Source: Hymenobacter mucosus (GTDB lineage Bacteria; Bacteroidota; Bacteroidia; Cytophagales; Hymenobacteraceae). Taken from it: a stretch of 64,000 nucleotides of DNA. The notes beneath the pieces are model-generated. The model saw nothing but the letters and a program-made list of their open reading frames with translations, did no database searches and was not told where the DNA came from. Where the stretch lies: assembly GCF_900188255.1 (NCBI RefSeq), contig NZ_FZNS01000010.1, positions 62,001 to 126,000 of the forward strand, written 5' to 3'. How positions within the stretch are numbered: the first letter of the stretch is position 1; each line of letters begins with the position of its first letter. This document shows, piece by piece, positions 57,570 to 64,000 of the stretch. Made by a program: the position numbers and the translations under genes.

Positions 57570-57605
57570 AAAAAGCCCCCTGAACGCCTGTTCAGGGGGC
57601 TTTTT
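57570..57605 (+). terminator. Strong terminator ending the transfer operon
   Basis: AAAAAGCCCCCTGAA and TTCAGGGGGCTTTTT, a perfect 15-bp stem with CGCCTG loop. T-runs on both strands make it bidirectional. Confidence 0.85.
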
Positions 57606-57676
57606 GTGTTTAAATATCAACACGTTACCTGTGCGGCGGCTTGGAACTCCAGGCCGCTTTCTTTGTGCCCTTACTT

Positions 57677-57694
57677 GCAATTATATTTAATCGC
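57677..57694. promoter_or_regulatory. Motif copy GCAATTATATTTAATCGC
   Basis: Differs at one base from 46792-46809 (GCAATCATATTTAATCGC). It lies before the 57803 gene. TTTG occurs 18 bases upstream of its TATTTAAT, resembling a promoter. Confidence 0.55.
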
Positions 57695-57720
57695 TTTGTT
57701 CGGTGAATGTACCTACCTTC

Positions 57721-57738
57721 GCAACTATATTTAGTCGC
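57721..57738. promoter_or_regulatory. Motif copy GCAACTATATTTAGTCGC
   Basis: Second copy before the 57803 gene, 44 bases from the 57677 copy, in the same orientation. Confidence 0.55.
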
Positions 57739-57802
57739 AAAACAACTTACAGGCTTTTCCTATGAACTCAGCTCTTTCACCCTCAACCACCTAACCCCCG
57801 GT

Positions 57803-58816
57803 ATGGAAACGCAAGTACATCCAACCCCATCGGCCGCGCCGCCGGCCTTCGTGCCTTCCCACAACCGGAGTTGGCAGGATCAGGCACTCCCCGCCCCGCT
57901 TATCAGCTTTGACCAGGCGGAGGTTGTGGCCCTGGGCCTGCTCCGCCGGGAATCCGAAACCCACGCCCTCGTAGGCTTGGGGGTTGCCCAGGTAGTGGCC
58001 ACTCTGGACGCCGCCGGCATTACAACCAGCCTGCTGCTGCTCTCCGGCCGGGGTACGATCGTTCCGGATATCGTGCTGCAGACCAGCCCCGAAGAAGCCG
58101 CCCGCTTTGATGCGCTGCACGCGGAAGTTCTCTGCGGACCGCAGCCTGCCGATACGGAAGGTGCGACCTGGTTGCGGCAACGCCGACTGGCCCACCTGCG
58201 CCTGCTGGCCATGGCGGGCGAATCGGCGCAGGTATTCCTGCCCGACCTCGACGCCAGCTGGCAGCCGGCCAGCGGTCAACCCATTGGCCAACCCTCGATG
58301 CTGCGTTGGCTGCTACAGTCAACGCCTTTGCTGCTGGTGGGAGCCGTGGCAATGGTGGTCTATATCTACAATGCCGGCGCTAACCCGGATCTATGGCCCC
58401 TGTTTCTGCTGCCGCTACTCGGTGCATGGGCCTTCGGGGGCTTATTGTTCTACCGCTTGTCGGCTTATCGGCAATCTGTGGCTCAGGCCTGGATGGCTCG
58501 CCCGGCCCGGCTGCGTCCGGACTCGTTGAAGGTAGCCCAAAACCTGGCGCGGCGGCCCTGGGTGCTGCTCTACCTGCCGGTCCTGCTGGTGCTGGTAGCC
58601 TTCATTGCCCTGATGGTTCTGCTGGCCAATTCCGTCCTCATCACGATCAGCGCCATGACGCTGCCGGTGTCGTTGGCTTTGGCATCGCTGCTGGCCCTGA
58701 CCTACGCGATTGGGCGGCGCTACCTGAATGAAACTCGTGAACAAGTGCAGCTGCTGCCGGCCCCCCTGCTGCCGGTAAATCTGGACGAGTTATGGCTTTC
58801 CTACCTCTACTACTAA
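57803..58816 (+). CDS. Hypothetical four-helix membrane protein
   Basis: A 337-residue protein from the ATG at 57803 (METQVHPTPSAAPPAF); longer frames run into the promoter motifs. The first 165 residues are soluble (SFDQAEVVALGLLRRESETH, VGLGVAQVVATLDAAGITTS). Then come four strong helices (LLLVGAVAMVVYIYNA; LWPLFLLPLLGAWAFGGLLF; VLLYLPVLLVLVAFIALMVL; LPVSLALASLLALTYAIG). No family recognised. It begins a plus-strand group after the transfer terminator and has two copies of the same motif as the transfer operon, so it is probably co-regulated with conjugation. Surface exclusion or secretion support are possible; inference. Confidence 0.6.
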   Translation: METQVHPTPSAAPPAFVPSHNRSWQDQALPAPLISFDQAEVVALGLLRRESETHALVGLGVAQVVATLDAAGITTSLLLLSGRGTIVPDIVLQTSPEEAARFDALHAEVLCGPQPADTEGATWLRQRRLAHLRLLAMAGESAQVFLPDLDASWQPASGQPIGQPSMLRWLLQSTPLLLVGAVAMVVYIYNAGANPDLWPLFLLPLLGAWAFGGLLFYRLSAYRQSVAQAWMARPARLRPDSLKVAQNLARRPWVLLYLPVLLVLVAFIALMVLLANSVLITISAMTLPVSLALASLLALTYAIGRRYLNETREQVQLLPAPLLPVNLDELWLSYLYY

Positions 58817-58829
58817 CTCGGTGGTTGTG

Positions 58830-59126
58830 ATGAATCAGTCCATTCTCTCTGCCGCTCCGGTTCGTGAACCGCTGGCCGCCCGCTGCTCCCGACTGCTACT
58901 GCGCCTTCGTCAGGCCTCCCACCGCCCAACTGCCACGCCTTCATTTACGCCCGACTACGCGAGTTTCCGGCCCCGGGCCTACCGGCCCTACCCCCCGCAC
59001 CTGCGGGGGGCACGGCATCGTCGCTCGTACTGGCGCCGCACTCGTCGCGCCCTGGGCGTGGCCATTCTGATCGTGCTGGCAATTTCAATGGTCACGCTCG
59101 CCTGCGGCCACTTGCTGTCGGTCTGA
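58830..59126 (+). CDS. Small basic protein with C-terminal membrane helix
   Basis: A 98-residue protein from the ATG at 58830 (MNQSILSAAPVREPLAARCS). The first 70 residues are basic with many Arg and Pro (RPRAYRPYPPHLRGARHRRS), then one helix (ALGVAILIVLAISMVTLACG). It begins 13 bases after the previous gene and its TGA overlaps the ATG of the next tiny gene. No family recognised. Confidence 0.5.
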   Translation: MNQSILSAAPVREPLAARCSRLLLRLRQASHRPTATPSFTPDYASFRPRAYRPYPPHLRGARHRRSYWRRTRRALGVAILIVLAISMVTLACGHLLSV

Positions 59127-59233
59127 TGCACTTACTCCGATACGCCCTCCAGGCCGCACTTCTATGCGGCTTAGTACTGGTGCTGGTGCCTTACTGCACG
59201 TGGCGGGTGCTGGCAGCAGCTCCCCGCTCCTGA
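59126..59233 (+). CDS. Tiny 35-residue membrane peptide
   Basis: A 35-residue frame overlapping the preceding stop by one base (TGATG). It reads MHLLRYALQAALLCGLVLVL, then VPYCTWRVLAAAPRS: one membrane helix. Coupled translation with its neighbour is likely if it is real. Confidence 0.35.
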   Translation: MHLLRYALQAALLCGLVLVLVPYCTWRVLAAAPRS

Positions 59234-59267
59234 TCTGTCCCTTTCAATTCCTTTCAATTGGCTTACG

Positions 59268-61802
59268 ATGAAACTTTTTACCAAAGCCCTCGGGCTGCTC
59301 CTGCTGCTTATCAATTGCACCTTTCAGGCCCACGGAATGGCTCGGGTCCCACCGGATTCTGCTATCCACCTGCCGGCCGGAATGGCTCGCTGCAACCAGG
59401 TAACTATCGCCTGGAAGTCAACCGCGGCTGATACTGCCCTGTACAAGGGTAAAAGGAGCCTGCTGGTATTGCAGGCCGTTTCCACTGCTACCGCAGCACC
59501 GGAGGCTCAATCAGGTACTTCATACATTCCCAGTTCGTTTTTCGGTGCTGGCCAGCAGCTTGGTCCTGGGCAATTTGTCGTGTATGCCGATACGGGGCAT
59601 GTAGCCACAATCAGCGGACTGCAGCCCAATACAGCATATCGGGCGGATGTCATCGCGTACTACGATTCCATCACATTTATGATGGGTTCTCTCCATTACG
59701 CGAATCCAGACCCAGCAGTAATCGATACAAGCGTATCGCTGTATTTCACCACGCCTGGCTGCTCGACTTCTACTCCGCCAACCCGGGGAGCATCAGGTGC
59801 TTCGGCTAATGTTATCGACTGTTCTACCGCTACGCTGACCGTTAACCGGGGCAATGGGGATGGAAGGCTTATGGTGATCCAGCGGGTGCCTAGTGGGTCC
59901 CTTGGTGCATTCCTCAGCACAGAGCCCCAAAGTGGACAGTTTTACTTTCCCAATAACCTTTACGGCCGAGGGCAATCACTTGGCCCGGATGCGTATGCCG
60001 TGGCCCTGGGGGCGGATTCCACAACGACACTCTATGGCCTGATCCCAGGGGAGCGTTACAAGTTTGTGGCCTACGAATACCTGAACGAGCGCGACGGTGC
60101 CGGTGCCAATACCAATGCCAACCCTGGCTATGCTGCTCCGGTTGATACGGCGTACTTCGATGTTCCGCTATGCGGCACTACGGAGCCCCAGACTGCAGCT
60201 ACAAACTTGGTGCAGACCGACACTACGGCTACTACTATCCGCATTACCTGGACTAATGGCAGCGGCACCGGCAGGATTGTGGTACTCAGCCCGCTGACCA
60301 ACATTGGGGGCTTGCTACTCCCAACTCAGAATACGGTGTATCCAGCTGCCGCATTTGGGCAGGGTGGCCAGACTCGTCCCGGGGCATTCGTTGTCTACAA
60401 CGGCAGGGACAGCGCGGCCACTATCACTAACCTGCAGCCAGATACCTACTATCAGGCCCAAGTCTATGAATACAATGAGGCCGCCGACGGAACGCCAACC
60501 TACTTGCTGAGCCAGGCACCCGCGTACGGCTTGGTCAAAACTTATCCGGCTCCAGCAGCAGTTGCGCCCAGTAAGATTCGGTTTCACTTTTCAGAGCCCT
60601 TTACTTACTACGATGGTATTACGCTTATTTCCTGGAAGCCCGGCACCGGCACCCATTATTTGATTCTGGCCCAAGAGGTACGCCCCGGCCGGGGGCCTTT
60701 GTTTCAGCCAGTTGATGGCACATTCTATAACCAGCGTACCAATAACGATATGACTCCTGCCTCGCGTTTGAGCGGAAGCACTTACCTTCTTTCGAGAAAA
60801 GCTTATACAAGCGCCAGTGACACGCTTATTTACCTGCGTAACGCTAGCATGGGCCATGAATATGAAATGGCCGTGGTTGAGTACGTGCTGGATGGTAATG
60901 GCCTGCCTGTCTACACCAGCAGCACGCCCATGAACTTCCGCACCGGCCGCTTCGCTCCGAGTCTGAAAGGTTCGTTGGTCAATAATGAGCCAAACCTACG
61001 CTTCAGTGTTAGCGCCCAGTACCACTCTGACTATTTCCAGATTTATGCCTCGGAGGACAACACCCGCTTTACAAGCGTAGGCACACGAATTCCGGTAACG
61101 CAGGATAGCGTTATGAGCAGCGTGAGCCTCACCCAAAATTTGTCGCTTATCACCGTCCCAACTTACTACCGGGTTGAGCTGCATCACCGCGACGGGGAGC
61201 ATGTATACTCGAATACGTTACTGCTGACTCCTTCCAAGCCGTTGCCGGTTGAGCTGATTCGGTTTACCGGCCGCCTGGGCGCCGGTAACCAGGCGACGCT
61301 TAATTGGGCTACTGCCTCTGAGAAGAACAGTGCCTATTTCGAGGTGGAGCGCAGCACGGATGGTCAGCGTTTCGTGGTGGCGGGCCGCGCCAATGCCGCT
61401 GGCACGTCGACCCAGCAGCGCTCCTACGAGCTGCTGGACCCCCAGCCTATTAGCCAGCTTACCTACTACCGCCTGCATCAGGTAGATCTGGACGGCTCGA
61501 ATACTTACTCCAGTGTAATCACGCTGCGGCCCGGTCCGCTGGATCTGCAGCTGTCCGTTTGGCCCAACCCGGCAACCACGGGCCAGCGGGCTCAATTGCG
61601 CCTGAGCGGTCTGCGGGAGCTGGCCAGCCCGGTGCAAGTAACCATTCGCTCGGTCCTGGGCCAGGTGGTACGCCAGCAGACCCTCGCGGCCGCGCCGGTA
61701 GTTGACTGGAGCTGGTCCCTGGCCGGCTACTCGCCCGGCCTGTACCTGGTTGAAGTGCAGACCAGCGCCGGCCGTCAGGTGCAGCGTTTGCAGGTTCAGT
61801 AA
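59268..61802 (+). CDS. Large secreted T9SS cargo protein with fibronectin-like domains
   Basis: An 844-residue protein with signal peptide (MKLFTKALGLLLLLINCTFQ). Three or four fibronectin-III-like or related beta domains cover about 30-540, with repeated phrases SGLQPNTAYRADVIAY, GLIPGERYKFVAYEYLNE and NLQPDTYYQAQVYEYNEA. A region at about 560-750 resembles the domain before sorting signals (LPVELIRFTGRLGAGNQATL, NWATASEKNSAYFEVERSTD). The last 75 residues are a T9SS type-A sorting domain (LQLSVWPNPATTGQRAQLRL, YSPGLYLVEVQTSAGRQVQR). It is therefore exported to the cell surface by the type IX system. Adhesin or surface-coat function is inferred. A terminator (61825-61854) follows. Confidence 0.9.
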   Translation: MKLFTKALGLLLLLINCTFQAHGMARVPPDSAIHLPAGMARCNQVTIAWKSTAADTALYKGKRSLLVLQAVSTATAAPEAQSGTSYIPSSFFGAGQQLGPGQFVVYADTGHVATISGLQPNTAYRADVIAYYDSITFMMGSLHYANPDPAVIDTSVSLYFTTPGCSTSTPPTRGASGASANVIDCSTATLTVNRGNGDGRLMVIQRVPSGSLGAFLSTEPQSGQFYFPNNLYGRGQSLGPDAYAVALGADSTTTLYGLIPGERYKFVAYEYLNERDGAGANTNANPGYAAPVDTAYFDVPLCGTTEPQTAATNLVQTDTTATTIRITWTNGSGTGRIVVLSPLTNIGGLLLPTQNTVYPAAAFGQGGQTRPGAFVVYNGRDSAATITNLQPDTYYQAQVYEYNEAADGTPTYLLSQAPAYGLVKTYPAPAAVAPSKIRFHFSEPFTYYDGITLISWKPGTGTHYLILAQEVRPGRGPLFQPVDGTFYNQRTNNDMTPASRLSGSTYLLSRKAYTSASDTLIYLRNASMGHEYEMAVVEYVLDGNGLPVYTSSTPMNFRTGRFAPSLKGSLVNNEPNLRFSVSAQYHSDYFQIYASEDNTRFTSVGTRIPVTQDSVMSSVSLTQNLSLITVPTYYRVELHHRDGEHVYSNTLLLTPSKPLPVELIRFTGRLGAGNQATLNWATASEKNSAYFEVERSTDGQRFVVAGRANAAGTSTQQRSYELLDPQPISQLTYYRLHQVDLDGSNTYSSVITLRPGPLDLQLSVWPNPATTGQRAQLRLSGLRELASPVQVTIRSVLGQVVRQQTLAAAPVVDWSWSLAGYSPGLYLVEVQTSAGRQVQRLQVQ

Positions 61803-61824
61803 CGCTGCAGTTTGCCAGTAAGCA

Positions 61825-61854
61825 AAAGGGCCGCCCTACATGGGGCGGCCCTTT
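61825..61854. terminator. Terminator between convergent genes
   Basis: AAAGGGCCGCCC and GGGCGGCCCTTT arms with six-base loop between the T9SS cargo gene and the minus-strand JAMM-like gene; T-run on the plus side (TTTCTTATT). Confidence 0.75.
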
Positions 61855-61874
61855 CTTATTTGCACTCTACTGGC

Positions 61875-62525
61875 CTACACCTCCAGCGTGGGCTCCTGCA
61901 GCACGGTGTGGGTAAATGGAATGCCCAGTTCGCGCAGAAACCCTGGCATTAACTCTCCTAGCCTGGCATTAGCCTGCCGCAAGGCCTCTGCCTGCAGCAC
62001 CTGATTAGCCTCCGGGTCCAGTCCCGGCAAGTCAGGGCCCTTGAATTGCGCGCCAATCAGGCTTTGCTGCCGCTGCATGTACTCTACGCAGGCTTCGTAC
62101 TTCCAGCCACCCTTGGGGCGGGTGATGCTTACTACCTGCGCCGGATTGCTACCCTGCACCACGCGCAATTCCGCCACGTCCAGCTCGTGTGCTTGTACCA
62201 CGTCTACCCAGCTGATAAACGAGCCGTCCGGGTGATTATGCGTGATGATGCCCCCGCGCGCTAACACCTTATGGGCGGCCGTCAGCTGGACGCCTCTTTC
62301 CGTACCCTTAATGCGGGCCAGTTCCACTCCCTGCGGGGAATAGATAAACCCTACTTCAAAGCTGTAGTCAGCCAGCTGCTTTTCTACCGACCATAGCCGA
62401 TGCCGAAAACCTGGGGCTGGGGAAGCAACAATGCTTCTTACGTCAAACGCGGCGAGTGCCCGCTTCACTGCGGCCCGCTCTAACTTGGCGGCGGTGCCGT
62501 TTCTCGTACTTTTTTTGGTACTCAT
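61875..62525 (-). CDS. JAMM/MPN-type metalloprotease-like protein
   Basis: A 216-residue protein with the JAMM zinc motif H-x-H-P-x5-S-x2-D: ITHNHPDGSFISWVDVVQ (H96, H98, S105, D108). A candidate fourth residue is E68 or E76 in GVELARIKGTERG. The flanking strands (FEVGFIYSPQGVELARIKGT; AELRVVQGS) are those of MPN domains, like RadC or the JAB domains linked to toxin and ubiquitin-like systems. The C-terminal 80 residues are helical (LDPEANQVLQAEALRQANAR). Isopeptidase or peptidase activity is inferred from motif alone; no ubiquitin-like partner is adjacent. Confidence 0.72.
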   Translation of the reverse strand: MSTKKSTRNGTAAKLERAAVKRALAAFDVRSIVASPAPGFRHRLWSVEKQLADYSFEVGFIYSPQGVELARIKGTERGVQLTAAHKVLARGGIITHNHPDGSFISWVDVVQAHELDVAELRVVQGSNPAQVVSITRPKGGWKYEACVEYMQRQQSLIGAQFKGPDLPGLDPEANQVLQAEALRQANARLGELMPGFLRELGIPFTHTVLQEPTLEV

Positions 62526-62733
62526 ACTGTAATTATATCAAGGCCGTCGCATCTTACTTTACGCTAGGCCCAAGCCCAAAAGGGCCGGTTATTGGCGCAG
62601 CCGAAGCTGCCGGATGGGAGTGCTTCTTTGAGTGCCTCCCTTACTTAATACGAGAAATCTTAGGCTAACCGGAAATAGGAGCATAAATATTTTTTCATTC
62701 TGTTCGCTGCTCCGGCCCAGGTAGTGCAACGAA

Positions 62734-62760
62734 AAGCCCCCGGCAACCTGCCAGGGGCTT
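62734..62760 (-). terminator. Terminator after the Fic-like gene
   Basis: AAGCCCC with inner GGCA, pairing with TGCC and GGGGCTT. On the minus strand it is followed by TTTTCG. The 62526-62733 stretch before it holds no gene that I can support. Confidence 0.65.
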
Positions 62761-62783
62761 AGTTCTATCGCTCGTTGCTAGGA

Positions 62784-63815
62784 TTATCGCTCCTGCTCGT
62801 TGCGGCTGCTGGTCCGATCCGGAAGGGCTGCGCCCCGTTCCTGGTTCGGACGCTCCACGTAGTAGCCTTTCAGTTCGGCTAACTCCGAAGTTGCTTTCTC
62901 AAAGCGCTGGATGTAAGGGTCTACACCCTGTCCCTTCAGGGAGTCGCCAATATGGCGAGCTACCTGGAGGTTCTGCTCATTGATCTGGCCTCGGCTGAAT
63001 TCCTGCTGGGTCTGTTTCAGCAGGTCGAAGGTGTCTTTTCCCCCCACCCGCCCGCTAAGTGTGTCCTGAAGAAATGCGCCCGCCTGGTTCAACTCGCGGG
63101 TGTGCACCGTTTCGTGCTTCTCCCGCGTCATGGGTAATTCATTCTCGCGCAGACTGGAACGACGGGCCAACTCGGCCTCAGGGCCCGGGGCCGGCCTAGT
63201 GACGGCACTGAGCGCCTGCTCCAGTTCACTGCGGTCATTCTTGGTGCTGTCCTTGGCCAGCGTCTTTTCTGCGGCCACCTTTACGCCCGGGGCATTTTCA
63301 AGCTGCACCTCATAGCCCGCCTGCTTACCGATCTGCTCCGCCACGATGTTGAGCACAGCATCGTTGCCCGCCCGGAACGGGGCCACCTGGTAGTACTGGT
63401 CGTAGTAGTTGGCGAAGCGCTTAACAAACTCGTTTTGGTCGAGCCCTTTCAGGCCGTTTTCCTTCTGAAGGTCCGCGCTAATCGTGTTCAGACGGGAATT
63501 TACCTTACCTGCCTCCTCGAAGGCCAGCGGCTCACTGGTGGCCACGCTCTGGCGGTTGCGGGAAATGTCCTGGCCAGTATTTTCCTTCAGGTCTTGCCGA
63601 GTCTGGCCGGCCCACCCGTACACGTCCTGCATGGAATACTCGTGGATCTTGCGGAAGTGGTCCGCGTCGAAATTTCCCCGAATGACTTTTAACCCCTCGC
63701 GGAGTTCTCCGGTGCGGAAGTCAGTTGTTACCTGCTGGGCCGCCCGCATTACTTCCGGGTCGGTAATTCCTAATTTATTGGGCGGCACGTCGCCGCTCCC
63801 ATAGCCATAATTCAT
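62784..63815 (-). CDS. Fic-domain protein with a degenerate active site
   Basis: A 343-residue protein with the Fic fold: NFDADHFRKIHEYSMQDVYG (about 48-67), GWAGQTRQ and SVATSEPLAFEEAGKVNSRL. The catalytic loop, normally H-x-F-x-D/E-G-N-G-R, reads VAPFRAGNDAVLN: the His is replaced by Ala (A145) and the second Gly-Arg by Asp-Ala. Adenylylation is therefore unlikely. The second half (about 190-343) is helical, charged and repeat-like (REKHETVHTRELNQAGAFLQ, LLKQTQQEFSRGQINEQNLQ). Such Fic-plus-tail proteins occur on conjugative elements as transfer-associated or injected proteins; that role is inference. Its start overlaps the upstream small gene by four bases. Confidence 0.82.
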   Translation of the reverse strand: MNYGYGSGDVPPNKLGITDPEVMRAAQQVTTDFRTGELREGLKVIRGNFDADHFRKIHEYSMQDVYGWAGQTRQDLKENTGQDISRNRQSVATSEPLAFEEAGKVNSRLNTISADLQKENGLKGLDQNEFVKRFANYYDQYYQVAPFRAGNDAVLNIVAEQIGKQAGYEVQLENAPGVKVAAEKTLAKDSTKNDRSELEQALSAVTRPAPGPEAELARRSSLRENELPMTREKHETVHTRELNQAGAFLQDTLSGRVGGKDTFDLLKQTQQEFSRGQINEQNLQVARHIGDSLKGQGVDPYIQRFEKATSELAELKGYYVERPNQERGAALPDRTSSRNEQER

Positions 63816-63997
63816 TTGGATGAAGATTGCTCGGCGTCCGAATCGGCCGACATGGAGGATTTGCTTGATTTGCCAGCGCGGCTGCCAGGTCGCTTTTTGC
63901 TGATGTTCTGGCCGTAGGGTAGCTCGGCTCCGTCGAGTAGGTAGTCCACGTTGTTTGCCCGACGCTCCCCTTTCTGGTTCCTGCTGATTTTCTTCAT
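63812..63997 (-). CDS. Small basic protein coupled to the Fic-like gene
   Basis: A 61-residue frame (MKKISRNQKGERRANNVDYL), basic, with a Ser/Lys-rich end (GKSSKSSMSADSDAEQSSSK). Its TGA overlaps the ATG of the Fic-like gene (ATGA), a sign of coupled translation and typical of an antitoxin-toxin pair. However, the inhibitory S/T-x-x-x-E-G/N helix of Fic antitoxins was not found. The gene lies at the window edge, so upstream context is lost. Confidence 0.5.
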   Translation of the reverse strand: MKKISRNQKGERRANNVDYLLDGAELPYGQNISKKRPGSRAGKSSKSSMSADSDAEQSSSK

Positions 63998-64000
63998 GGC

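Noticed and set aside
63812..63997. Idea that the small gene before the Fic-like gene is a standard Fic antitoxin
   Set aside because: The inhibitory helix motif was not found and the Fic loop is itself inactive, so no toxin needs neutralising; kept only as a coupled small gene.
1..64000. CRISPR arrays, rRNA and tRNA genes
   Set aside because: No regularly spaced direct repeats and no cloverleaf or rRNA-like sequence were seen; a covariance-model search would be needed to be certain.

Overview
The window reads as DNA from a GC-rich member of the Bacteroidota, most likely Hymenobacteraceae/Cytophagales. Pointers are a gliding protein GldC, a secreted protein ending in a type IX secretion (T9SS) sorting domain, a TonB receptor with an N-terminal carboxypeptidase-regulatory domain, promoters of the TTG / TAnnTTTG type, and a Bacteroidota-style Tra (type IV secretion) operon. 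ParB, topoisomerase I, a TOPRIM primase-like protein and the conjugation genes together suggest a large conjugative plasmid or an integrated conjugative element. No relaxase, coupling protein, replication initiator, rRNA, tRNA or CRISPR array was seen.

Layout. 1-3750: sulfur-handling cluster on the minus strand (TauE-type permease, CstB-like persulfide dioxygenase/rhodanese fusion, second rhodanese) with its ArsR repressor, followed by a plus-strand VIT-family metal transporter. Two matching inverted repeats, ATGAA-N6-TTCAT, lie just upstream of the permease and the ArsR gene. 3751-16519: a five-PAS histidine kinase, a tyrosine recombinase, and several hypothetical proteins, including a three-gene unit with an HELGH zincin-like protein and an outer-membrane barrel. 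16712-24343: a complete Tn3-family transposon bounded by 39-bp inverted repeats and a TGAGT target duplication. Its left repeat is split by an IS1182-family element, its tnpA has an in-frame TGA near the start, and its right end is doubled around a small cargo (TfoX-like, VOC, AraC).

24350-29900: plasmid-type genes (HNH nuclease, ASCH protein, ParB, small proteins), several preceded by a shared motif close to TTGTTGCTATTTATACGCAA. 29900-37270: a plus-strand secreted/outer-membrane cluster (TonB receptor, three exported proteins, M20 peptidase). 37280-46632, minus strand: small regulators, a topoisomerase I whose C-terminal repeat region is cut off by an in-frame TAG, and a 1678-residue TOPRIM protein whose C-terminal three quarters is an array of diverged repeats.

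46819-57519, plus strand: conjugation operon with VirB2-, VirB3-, VirB4-, VirB6-, VirB8-, VirB9-, VirB10- and VirB5-like proteins and a TraO-like barrel. 57800-61802: membrane proteins and a large T9SS-exported protein. 61875-63997, minus strand: a JAMM-type metalloprotease-like protein, a Fic-fold protein without its catalytic histidine, and a small coupled upstream gene.
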